From positions 1-8,109 of the forward strand of contig PWMA01000175.1 in NCBI GenBank assembly GCA_003558335.1: a stretch of 8,109 nucleotides of DNA, written 5' to 3'. Each line of letters begins with the position of its first letter. Within the stretch, counting starts at the first letter, position 1. Shown here one piece after another: positions 1 to 5,758 of this stretch. The notes beneath the pieces were generated by a model. That model was not told the origin of the DNA, made no database searches, and was given only the letters and a program-made list of their open reading frames with translations. This DNA comes from Candidatus Methanofastidiosia archaeon (lineage in GTDB: Archaea > Methanobacteriota_B > Thermococci > Methanofastidiosales > Methanofastidiosaceae). The translations under genes and the position numbers were made by a program.

Positions 1-677
1 TGATTTCCAAGCTCTAAGCCTCTTGAAAAAAATTCCATACACGGCCCATAGTTTCCTCCACCAGCCCATGCATCCTCATGGTATATGAGTTCTTCAGAAG
101 ATATGCCTAATCCTTTGTTTAGCCAATCATGAATATCAGAGAGATATCTGTCCTGTGAAAAATCTTTAGGAGGATAAAATCCGTGTTGGCCTATCATAAC
201 AAATCCTGTGTAGTGTCTTAAAGTTACCCCAACATTGTCTATATCATTGAATCTGACACAAAACTGTGGGACAAGCAGTGGATTTGCGGGAGGTTCTTGC
301 ACACCTTTGACAACATGAGGTTGGAAATCATAAATTGAGGCTTGGACAAAATCGGTGTCATTTCTCCATCTTGCAACAACAGGATACCTATCTATTATAG
401 TGTATCCTTTTTTTTTAAAAAGAGACGCCATCTCTTTCCAGACTTCTATGAAATCAAGCTTTTTCTTTGCAGGAGAGTTCTCAATAAAGGAATACCCTCC
501 TTCACAATCAGGATCCCCACAGATATCCCTATCTTTTATAGACCAATAGTAGGTACCGCATTTTTTACACTTATTTCTACTAAAACCAAGAGAATTTAAT
601 GCGTCAACTGCATAATAATTTTGATAATTCTGACTTGCCTTCTCCTTGAACTCTTTTTTTAGCGCTCTATCATCCAT
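1..677 (-). CDS. alaS: Alanyl-tRNA synthetase, archaeal type (partial, 3' end outside window)
   Basis: Cytoplasmic class II synthetase that charges tRNA-Ala with alanine using ATP. Only the first 225 codons are in the window; archaeal AlaRS is usually about 900 residues, so the rest of the catalytic domain and the editing and C-terminal domains lie beyond the left edge. Seen in the translation: an N-terminal zinc ribbon typical of archaeal AlaRS (C37, C40, C53, C58), then the conserved core blocks PVVARWRNDTDFVQASIYDF (about 99-118), RFNDIDNVGVTLRHYTGF and AWAGGGNYGPCMEFF (near the cut end). The ATG at 677 is the only good start: an SD-like GGTGGG lies 3 nt upstream, and the other nearby ATG (673) is out of frame and soon meets a stop. 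It is divergent from the M24 peptidase. A run of nine A on the coding strand (408-416) is in frame. Identification is secure; this gene does not appear as a long ORF only because its stop is outside. Confidence 0.96.
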   Translation of the reverse strand, partial: MDDRALKKEFKEKASQNYQNYYAVDALNSLGFSRNKCKKCGTYYWSIKDRDICGDPDCEGGYSFIENSPAKKKLDFIEVWKEMASLFKKKGYTIIDRYPVVARWRNDTDFVQASIYDFQPHVVKGVQEPPANPLLVPQFCVRFNDIDNVGVTLRHYTGFVMIGQHGFYPPKDFSQDRYLSDIHDWLNKGLGISSEELIYHEDAWAGGGNYGPCMEFFSRGLELGN

Positions 678-680
678 AAT

Positions 681-686
681 CCCACC
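681..686 (-). promoter_or_regulatory. Shine-Dalgarno-like site of alaS
   Basis: Read on the minus strand this is GGTGGG, 3 nt before the ATG at 677. It matches part of the archaeal anti-SD complement (GGAGGTGATC) and supports that start. The spacing is short, so ribosome binding here is inferred. Confidence 0.5.
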
Positions 687-722
687 GGAGCATCATCCTT
701 TTATAGACATCTGATAATTCTG

Positions 723-730
723 TTATATAA
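723..730. promoter_or_regulatory. Palindromic TATA box between alaS and the M24 peptidase gene
   Basis: TTATATAA is a perfect palindrome in the only gap between two divergent genes. Taking the usual archaeal distance of about 26-27 nt from TATA centre to transcription start, the plus-strand start would fall near 752, at the peptidase ATG (a leaderless or nearly leaderless mRNA). The minus-strand start would fall near 700, giving alaS a leader of about 22 nt that includes its SD. A second minus-strand TATA-like box (CTATAAAAGG read on the minus strand, 697-706) would instead put the alaS start almost on its ATG. The start positions are inferred; the sequence match is seen. Confidence 0.5.
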
Positions 731-749
731 TTTACTGTTTGTGATTCAA

Positions 750-1841
750 ATGAAAGGCAGAATCAAAAGACTTTTTGAATTTATTTCTAAAGAAAACAAG
801 AATGTGGATTGTGTTTTAATTTCTAGGACAACCCTTCCAGATATTAACTTTTTTTATTTTAGTAACCTTAAAGGGGGGCTTTTCAACGGATCTTTTTTGA
901 TTTTGTATCCTGATGGTAAATCTATAATTATTACTTCAACAATGGAACAAGAAGCTGCAGAAAAATCCAAAGGAGATTCTGAAGTTTATGTTTTTAGTAC
1001 TAAAGAAGAAAGAATTAATCTACTTAAAGAAAATATAAAAGGAGAAAACATAGGACTTTCCTTTTCATCAGTATCATACTTTGAAGCTGAAAAACTAAAA
1101 GAGATTAGTGGATGTAATCTCGTTGACATATCTAAAGAAATAAGTTTTACAAGAGCCATAAAAGAAAAAAGTGAAATTGAAAATATTAAAATAGCTTCTG
1201 AAATAACATCTAAAACTTTTAGTCAAATTCCTGATATGTTGAGAGAAGGCATCACTGAAAAGGAGCTTTGCCTTAAAATAGAGTTTGAACTTAGAAAAAA
1301 TGGGGCAGAAGCTCTAGCATATGATCCCATTGCAGCCTTTGGACCCAATTCTTCATTGCCTCACTATGAAAGTTCAGATTCAATTTTAAGAAAGGGTGAT
1401 TTTATCCTATTGGACTTTGGTGGAAAATACAACAGATACTGCTCTGATATGACAAGAACATTTTTTTATAAAGAATTAAATAAAAAACAAAAAAATATTT
1501 ATGAAACTGTTCTCAATGCACAACTGCTTGGCATCGATGAATTAAAACCTGGGGCAGTTGCAAAGAATGTTCACAATGCTGTGGCAAAATATATAGACGC
1601 AACTGAATTTAAAGAAAAATTTATTCACTCTCTTGGCCATGGAGTGGGCCTTGAAACTCACGATTCTCTCGGCTTAAATTCAGACAGTGAATATATAATT
1701 GAAGAGAATATGGTTTTTACAGTTGAGCCAGGCATATATCTGCCAGGCTTTGGGGGAGTGAGAATAGAGGATATTATAGTTATTAAAAAGAAAAAGCCAA
1801 AGATTCTAACAACTTATTCAAAAGATATCTTAGTTATATAA
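750..1841 (+). CDS. M24 family metallopeptidase (Xaa-Pro aminopeptidase/dipeptidase-like)
   Basis: Probable cytoplasmic peptidase that removes N-terminal residues preceding proline (aminopeptidase P / prolidase class); exact substrate unknown. It has 363 residues from ATG 750, a normal length for a creatinase-fold two-domain M24 enzyme: a creatinase-like N-terminal domain (about 1-120) and a pita-bread catalytic domain (about 130-355). All five dinuclear metal ligands are visible: D222 (LLDFGGKY), D233 (SDMTRTF), H297 (LGHGVGLETHD), E326 (TVEPGIYL) and E340 (GVRIEDI). H205 in the SLPHYE block fits the usual substrate-site histidine. A GTG at 741 would add three residues. I prefer ATG 750 because GTGAT at 741-745 looks like part of the SD, 4 nt before the ATG, and because the TATA box at 723-730 suits a start near 750. 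It stands alone and converges on the phosphoesterase gene. Family certain; specificity not. Confidence 0.9.
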   Translation: MKGRIKRLFEFISKENKNVDCVLISRTTLPDINFFYFSNLKGGLFNGSFLILYPDGKSIIITSTMEQEAAEKSKGDSEVYVFSTKEERINLLKENIKGENIGLSFSSVSYFEAEKLKEISGCNLVDISKEISFTRAIKEKSEIENIKIASEITSKTFSQIPDMLREGITEKELCLKIEFELRKNGAEALAYDPIAAFGPNSSLPHYESSDSILRKGDFILLDFGGKYNRYCSDMTRTFFYKELNKKQKNIYETVLNAQLLGIDELKPGAVAKNVHNAVAKYIDATEFKEKFIHSLGHGVGLETHDSLGLNSDSEYIIEENMVFTVEPGIYLPGFGGVRIEDIIVIKKKKPKILTTYSKDILVI

Positions 1842-1871
1842 GCCCTAAAATTATCACTTTTCCTTTATAAA
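1842..1871. terminator. Short convergent intergenic region, possible terminators
   Basis: Only 30 nt separate the stop of the M24 gene from the stop of the phosphoesterase on the opposite strand. On the plus strand it holds the short pyrimidine stretch ACTTTTCCTTTAT, a weak candidate for the U-rich terminator used by archaea. No hairpin is evident. With so little room, the two transcripts probably overlap at their 3' ends; that is inference. Confidence 0.3.
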
Positions 1872-2528
1872 TTATAGATCAATAAATCTAGCCTCTAGCG
1901 AGTAATCTGATTCATCAAAAATAACATACTTAGCTTTTTGGACTCCATCTCTTTGCTGTCCAACGCTACCAACATTTATTATATATTTATTTTTTGGATT
2001 TAACTTCATTTTTCCTTCTCCGATAAAGCCATGCTTTAATTCTTCATTATCTAAAAAATAATATTTAAGGAAATGAGTATGTCCAATGAAACAAATTTTT
2101 GAATCAAAGTGACTGAAAAGATCTTTTATGGCATCACTACTTTTTCTTGTTATATAACCATGTATATTTTCTGGCGGTGAAGCATGGACAAAATGAAAAT
2201 CTCTAAAAATAATTGACATGGGGAGTGATTTGAGATACTCTATATTTTTTTCTTTTATAATATTTAAAGTCATTACAATATTCTCATTTGCAGGCCAACT
2301 AAGTTTAATCAATGAATCCATGTCAAATATTGCATGGTCATGATTTCCAAGGGTAGAGGGAATATTCTCACGGATAAATAGATCTATGACTTCATTTGGA
2401 CAAGGTCCATATCCAACTAAATCTCCAATACATAAAATTTCATCTACTTCTAATTTTTTTATGTCCTTTAAGACTGAATTTAAAGCTTCAATATTACTAT
2501 GTATGTCAGAAATTATAGCAATTTTCAA
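1872..2528 (-). CDS. Calcineurin-like metallophosphoesterase (YfcE/MJ0936-like)
   Basis: Predicted cytoplasmic binuclear-metal phosphoesterase, 218 aa, probably acting on small phosphomonoesters, phosphodiesters or dinucleotides; the substrate cannot be read from sequence. The family motifs are complete and in order: DIHSN (D8, H10), GDLVGYGP (D36), GNHDH (N62, H63), FVHASPP (H115) and GHTH (H150, H152), followed by the NVGSVGQQRDG block typical of this subgroup. No signal peptide or membrane segment. The start codon is TTG at 2528: the DIHSN motif begins at residue 8 as expected, and a good SD (GAAGAGGA, 2534-2541) lies 5 nt upstream. It is the last gene of the NFACT - COG2426 - phosphoesterase operon, 17 nt after the preceding stop. 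Function relative to its partners is unknown. Confidence 0.92.
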   Translation of the reverse strand: MKIAIISDIHSNIEALNSVLKDIKKLEVDEILCIGDLVGYGPCPNEVIDLFIRENIPSTLGNHDHAIFDMDSLIKLSWPANENIVMTLNIIKEKNIEYLKSLPMSIIFRDFHFVHASPPENIHGYITRKSSDAIKDLFSHFDSKICFIGHTHFLKYYFLDNEELKHGFIGEGKMKLNPKNKYIINVGSVGQQRDGVQKAKYVIFDESDYSLEARFIDL

Positions 2529-2533
2529 AATAT

Positions 2534-2541
2534 TCCTCTTC
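2534..2541 (-). promoter_or_regulatory. Shine-Dalgarno site that decides a TTG start
   Basis: Read on the minus strand this is GAAGAGGA, 5 nt before TTG 2528. No ATG or GTG is available at a sensible position before the essential DIHSN motif, so this site supports TTG initiation of the phosphoesterase. Confidence 0.65.
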
Positions 2542-2545
2542 TTGA

Positions 2546-2995
2546 TTATATTACATTCAAAGCTCCAAGAGATATTAAAGTTACCATTATACCTGCAAGA
2601 AGGGCGCCTAAAGAAATTACAACAAATGCTTTCTTTCTTTCTAAACCAAGTAGAAAAGCTATAAATGTACCACTATAAACTCCAGATCCGGGAAGTGGGA
2701 TTGATACAAATATCATAAGGCCAAACATCTGCCAATTTGAGTACCTTTTGTATCTTTTTCTAACTTTGTTTTCCCACAATATATACAAACGATCAATAAT
2801 TTTAATTTTTCTTAGAATTGGAAACACGTGATCTAGGGCAACAAAAAGAATTGGTATAACTATTATTCCTCCAAATAGGCTAATCATGAACACAGGTATT
2901 ATATCAAGACCTAACAATAACCCGAGAGGTATACTGCCTCTCAACTCAATCCAAGGAACTACCGACATTAAAAAAACATATAAGTATTCGTACAC
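2546..2995 (-). CDS. Small multidrug-export-like membrane protein (COG2426 / PF06695 family)
   Basis: Integral membrane protein of 149 residues. The family is labelled 'putative small multi-drug export protein', but its real substrate is not established. Seen: hydrophobic segments at about 4-30, 32-58, 88-116 and 122-147, with a basic loop between (KVRKRYKRY, about 77-85). Two conserved blocks, PWIELRGSIPLG (14-25) and VSIPLPGSGVYSGTF (97-111), each have a helix-breaking Pro/Gly motif with polar residues (E17, R19). They resemble the paired re-entrant loops proposed for DedA-like transporters; that comparison is mine. The GTG start at 2995 shares its G with the TAG stop of NFACT (TAGTG). A GGTGA/GAGGT-like stretch just upstream, inside NFACT, suggests translational coupling. 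ATG at codon 10 would cut into the first helix, so GTG is preferred. Confidence 0.85.
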   Translation of the reverse strand: MYEYLYVFLMSVVPWIELRGSIPLGLLLGLDIIPVFMISLFGGIIVIPILFVALDHVFPILRKIKIIDRLYILWENKVRKRYKRYSNWQMFGLMIFVSIPLPGSGVYSGTFIAFLLGLERKKAFVVISLGALLAGIMVTLISLGALNVI

Positions 2996-4890
2996 TACCT
3001 CACCCTTAAATCACACCCTCCAGGAGGAAGAGCTTGGACAATTCCGTCTATATCTTCTGTTTCTAAAATCTTTGCTATTTTTTTGGCAAAAGATTCTTTT
3101 TTATCTTTTCCAGGCATTATCTTGACATTTTTAACTGTATGTTTTTCAATTGGAGCATCTGGACCACACATAATTTTGCCTTCAGAAGTAATGCCTATTG
3201 CTACTTTTATCGGTACAGATCTAATATAGTTTCTTTTACCTTTTATTGAAAATGCCCCCTTTTTCAGATATTCTCCCGAAGGTGCATCTTTTGTAACCTG
3301 CTCTGGCCTAACCCAATATGCATCACCACCACCATAGCCTTCTTTCCAAAGGGAAGAAAATGAAACTGCAAATATTGCGGCTTCATTTAAAGCTTTTTCA
3401 GTTGCTTTATCTCCCTCCTTTACAATAACATGAGGGGCTCCATATGCATCTGCATGGAAATAAATATCATTATCCTCCATATGCTTTTTTACAACTACTT
3501 CATTTGAAGAGGCATCTCTACCGCCAAGGATTAGATTTCCTTCACTCGATATAAACCATCTAAATCGCTCGTACCATTCTCTTGTCTTCTTTTCAATTGC
3601 CTTGGGCTTTTCAATTTCTAAACTTCCCTCCTCTTTCTTTAGTGCCGATAGTTTGGTCTCAGTATTGTCCATAGCTATTTTTGCGCCTTCTATCTTTCTC
3701 TTCATCTTTTTTGACTTTTCATAAAAAAGATTTGCATTTTCATTAACATCTTTTTTTAATTCAATTGGCAAAGGTATTTCAAAATTAAATGTAATTATTC
3801 CTGATTTAAAGTCAACATTAGAAACCAGTTTGTTTTCCAATAGTTTTGCCTTAATTTCATCTAAAGAATATTTTCTTTTAGCTTGCTCGATTAACTTTAT
3901 CGACTCTTCAATTATCAAATACTTTTCGTAAGTTAAATCTCCCATTTTTTTATAAAGATCTCTTTCTTTAAGATATGATTTGTAAAGATCTTTTTGAGAC
4001 TTTAACATTCTTTCAAATTTTTGAATCTTTTTCTGATGGGCTGAAAGCTCTTCGCGTAAAATAGCTTCAGATTCTGCTTTTCCATAAACTTCATCGAGCG
4101 CTTTAGAAAATGATTCATATCTAATCTTTTCAAAATCAGGACTACCATATGACATTAAATCATAAGGCACAATGTCAACTATCTTTTCATTTTTCTTTAC
4201 GATCATTGGATCTTTTTTTAGCTTGTCTAGTTTAAGTAGGGCATCTTTTATTTTAATTGCTTCATCTTTTGAAATATGAATTTTAGATTTTTCGACACCT
4301 GCTAACAAACACACTTCCTCAGCATAAAGCCCCCCTATATTAAGCTCAGTTGCAAGCCCTTTGACTATTTCTTTTTCTTTGGAAAGATCAATTATTTCCT
4401 CTAAACTTAGATCAAATCCTTTCTTTTTTTCCGGTAGCATATATACGGACTTTGGGGCCAATGTTCTGTCCTTCATATACTCTCTTGATAATATACCTAC
4501 AATTACATTTTCTTGGTTCGCCAATATTATATTCCCCTCTCTAAACATCTCAACTATTAAAACAAACTTTACAGAAGGTTCATTTTCTTCATAGAACCCA
4601 AAAGACATTATTAAAATTCTATCAAAATCGTGCTGCTCTACTTTAAAAAGCCACATTGATTTCAGATGTTTTCTAAGAAGCATTGCAAACCATGTTGGAT
4701 TTTTTGGGGCAGGTTTTGGATACGATGTATTAAAGATTGCAAGTGGCGGTTTAATAACAAGATCTTCTCTACCTCGTCCAAAAAATTTGATCCTTATCTC
4801 ATTGCCAATCTGGTAGATTTTATCTACACGCATCCTTTCTATATCAGAAAGTTCTTTTGAGATCTCTTTCAAATCAAAAGTAGAGAACAT
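2995..4890 (-). CDS. Archaeal NFACT family protein (Rqc2/RqcH/NEMF homologue)
   Basis: Ribosome-associated quality-control factor by homology. In bacteria (RqcH) and eukaryotes (Rqc2/NEMF) the family binds 60S/50S subunits with stalled peptidyl-tRNA and directs C-terminal tailing; the archaeal role is less tested. 631 aa, a typical archaeal length. Domain order: NFACT-N at about 1-200, with D6 matching the conserved early Asp, PTWFAMLLRKHL (65-76) and the D90-R91 pair linked to tRNA/tailing in Rqc2-RqcH; a helix-hairpin-helix region at about 175-220; a long charged coiled coil in two helices (about 265-345 and 375-425); NFACT-R (DUF814) from about 440, with GGRDASSNE starting at 456 and the DIYFHADAYGAPHVIV block; a basic tail ending in PPGGCDLRVR. 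ATG 4890 has no SD and a TATA-like box 24 nt upstream, suggesting a leaderless mRNA. It is first in a three-gene operon. Database labels such as 'fibronectin-binding' are inherited and probably misleading. Confidence 0.95.
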   Translation of the reverse strand: MFSTFDLKEISKELSDIERMRVDKIYQIGNEIRIKFFGRGREDLVIKPPLAIFNTSYPKPAPKNPTWFAMLLRKHLKSMWLFKVEQHDFDRILIMSFGFYEENEPSVKFVLIVEMFREGNIILANQENVIVGILSREYMKDRTLAPKSVYMLPEKKKGFDLSLEEIIDLSKEKEIVKGLATELNIGGLYAEEVCLLAGVEKSKIHISKDEAIKIKDALLKLDKLKKDPMIVKKNEKIVDIVPYDLMSYGSPDFEKIRYESFSKALDEVYGKAESEAILREELSAHQKKIQKFERMLKSQKDLYKSYLKERDLYKKMGDLTYEKYLIIEESIKLIEQAKRKYSLDEIKAKLLENKLVSNVDFKSGIITFNFEIPLPIELKKDVNENANLFYEKSKKMKRKIEGAKIAMDNTETKLSALKKEEGSLEIEKPKAIEKKTREWYERFRWFISSEGNLILGGRDASSNEVVVKKHMEDNDIYFHADAYGAPHVIVKEGDKATEKALNEAAIFAVSFSSLWKEGYGGGDAYWVRPEQVTKDAPSGEYLKKGAFSIKGKRNYIRSVPIKVAIGITSEGKIMCGPDAPIEKHTVKNVKIMPGKDKKESFAKKIAKILETEDIDGIVQALPPGGCDLRVR

Positions 4891-4926
4891 AAAAGAAAAA
4901 TAAAAAAATGATTTAAAAAATTACGC
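4891..4926 (-). promoter_or_regulatory. T-rich terminator / leaderless promoter between the 125-aa gene and NFACT
   Basis: On the minus strand this gap reads as runs of T (six, then seven, then five, then four) broken by single bases or short strings. That is the form of archaeal U-tract terminators and could end the upstream 125-aa transcript. It also holds TTTTTTAAATCAT (4908-4920), whose TTTAAA core is centred about 24 nt before the NFACT ATG, the right distance for a TATA box driving a leaderless mRNA. No SD precedes NFACT. Both roles are inferred from composition and spacing. Confidence 0.45.
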
Positions 4927-5304
4927 TTATTTACTGCCTAAAAACTCCAAAATTGTCTCAAGTGTTGATTCTGGATCAACAAAATTTACAAAGTCTGAGA
5001 CGTCTTCTAAAACTTTTTTTCCTTCTTTCATCAATTCCTTGGGCACCATTACAAAAACCGGAATGTTGTGCAATCTACATGCATAAAGTAAATCATTAGG
5101 AGATATTTTTTGATCTGTTAGTGGTAAGAACTTGTGCAGATATCCAACAACTGCATATATTCTATCACATGGCTCTATATGAGCAAGAAACTTTCCATGT
5201 CCATCTAGACCGTTTCCCAATGTCATAGTATTGTAACCCCTTGCAATAAATGAACTCAATATCCTTGAATCAGTTCCTTCAAGGTACCCTATTCTTTTTC
5301 TCAT
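4927..5304 (-). CDS. Conserved-looking small protein of unknown function, predicted alpha/beta fold
   Basis: I do not recognise this 125-aa protein. It reads as a soluble alternating alpha/beta domain with no signal peptide or membrane segment: strand RIGYLEG (4-10), helix around SRILSSFIARG, strand NTMTLG, a loop GLDGHGKFLAHIEPC (33-47), strand RIYAVVGYLHKF, helix NDLLYACRLHN, strand IPVFVMVP, a helix, a short strand VNFVDPE and a final helix. The order, with 'YAVVGY ... DLLYACRLHNIPVFVM', recalls nucleoside deoxyribosyltransferase or SLOG-type Rossmann-like nucleotide-binding folds, but no catalytic motif is clear, so this is a weak inference. The gene is real: a strong SD (GAGGAGGG, 5309-5316) stands 4 nt before ATG 5304, and composition matches its neighbours. 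It precedes NFACT by 36 nt on the same strand, but a T-rich tract in that gap suggests separate transcription. Confidence 0.8.
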   Translation of the reverse strand: MRKRIGYLEGTDSRILSSFIARGYNTMTLGNGLDGHGKFLAHIEPCDRIYAVVGYLHKFLPLTDQKISPNDLLYACRLHNIPVFVMVPKELMKEGKKVLEDVSDFVNFVDPESTLETILEFLGSK

Positions 5305-5308
5305 TTTA

Positions 5309-5316
5309 CCCTCCTC
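5309..5316 (-). promoter_or_regulatory. Strong Shine-Dalgarno site of the 125-aa gene
   Basis: GAGGAGGG on the minus strand, 4 nt before ATG 5304; it is the best SD in the window. A TATA-like stretch, AAAATATAA (minus strand, 5341-5349), lies where it would start a transcript just upstream of this SD (near 5317-5320), giving a leader of about 15 nt. The promoter part is inferred. Confidence 0.6.
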
Positions 5317-5605
5317 TTAATCTATAATATCCAATAGAAATTATATTTTATTTTCATTTGTATAGTTAAATGATAAAATATTATAATATCCTCTAATATT
5401 TATATGTATTTGTGAATATATGATTAATTCATGCCATTTCAATACCATTTACTATTATTATCTGGCTATTATATTAGGATTAAGCTTCCTAAAAAAATAA
5501 TTTGTGCCATCAAAGAATTTAATTTGGAAAAAAATAAATTTTGCACCAATATGTTTTAAATGAAACATAAATGAATAAATAAGTAGTTAAATTAACAGTT
5601 ATATT

Positions 5606-5615
5606 TTTAAATCAT
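5606..5615 (+). promoter_or_regulatory. Candidate TATA box for pycB
   Basis: TTTAAATCAT, preceded by TTATATT. The same 10-mer stands upstream of NFACT and of cofE. Used here it would start transcription near 5635 and give pycB a leader of roughly 120 nt containing the predicted fold at 5642-5708. Another TATA-like string (ATAAATATA, about 5625-5633) is an alternative. Inference only. Confidence 0.35.
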
Positions 5616-5641
5616 TAAGGCAACATAAATATAGAGATTAT

Positions 5642-5708
5642 GGGGCCAAAAGTATGATTACTACTTTTCATAATAAAACGAGATTTTAAGATAAAATTCA
5701 TAGGCTCC
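5642..5708 (+). other. Candidate structured leader RNA upstream of pycB
   Basis: Three nested or adjacent pairings are visible. GGGGCC (5642-5647) pairs with GGCTCC (5703-5708), 6 bp with one G-U. AAAAGTA (5648-5654) pairs perfectly with TACTTTT (5662-5668) across a 7-nt loop. TAAAA (5674-5678) pairs with TTTTA (5684-5688) across CGAGA. Together they make a three-way junction whose outer stem is the only GC-rich patch nearby. It does not match a riboswitch I know. The two inner stems are weak and A/T-rich, so significance needs covariation. Confidence 0.3.
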
Positions 5709-5743
5709 TTATTTGGGTAAATTTACGATTTTACTTAGAGGTT

Positions 5744-5752
5744 AAGGTGGAG
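5744..5752 (+). promoter_or_regulatory. Shine-Dalgarno site that decides the pycB start
   Basis: AAGGTGGAG, 6 nt before ATG 5759. The in-frame GTG at 5747 lies inside this site, so it is part of the SD rather than the start codon. Confidence 0.7.
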
Positions 5753-5758
5753 ATTAGG

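Larger units (their letters stand above)
5305..5758. other. Long AT-rich intergenic region between divergent genes
   Basis: This 454-nt gap is the largest non-coding stretch. The left end carries the promoter and SD of the 125-aa gene. The middle (about 5370-5600) is nearly all A and T, with a perfect 12-bp AT palindrome at 5378-5389 and TAAATGAA repeated at 5557-5564 and 5568-5575 (11-nt period); these could be chance in such composition. From about 5600 it holds TTTAAATCAT (5606-5615), a possible folded leader (5642-5708), the palindrome GTAAATTTAC (5717-5726) and the pycB SD. No convincing ORF is present: the 26-codon frame at 5420-5500 lacks an SD. Confidence 0.7.

Noticed and set aside
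408..416. Homopolymer of nine A in alaS as a frameshift or slippage site
   Set aside because: Conserved AlaRS sequence continues in the same frame on both sides (LFKKKGY), so there is no sign of a break or programmed shift.
342..599. Plus-strand open frames within 342-599
   Set aside because: They lie antisense to alaS, whose conserved motifs are unmistakable on the minus strand; the translations resemble no protein family.
2386..3125. Plus-strand frames at 2386-2664 and 2886-3125
   Set aside because: Antisense shadows of the phosphoesterase, membrane-protein and NFACT genes.
4361..4860. Plus-strand frames opposite NFACT
   Set aside because: They overlap the conserved NFACT-N domain on the other strand and have no SD or family features.
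2995..4890. Fibronectin-binding protein label for the NFACT gene
   Set aside because: The domain layout is that of Rqc2/RqcH/NEMF proteins; nothing suggests secretion or surface display.
5378..5389. ATATTATAATAT palindrome as an operator
   Set aside because: An all-A/T palindrome in nearly pure AT sequence is easily produced by chance and has no particular spacing to either gene.
5420..5500. Possible 26-residue hydrophobic small protein in the intergenic gap
   Set aside because: No SD, low-complexity AT-derived residues and no supporting context; expected by chance in such sequence.
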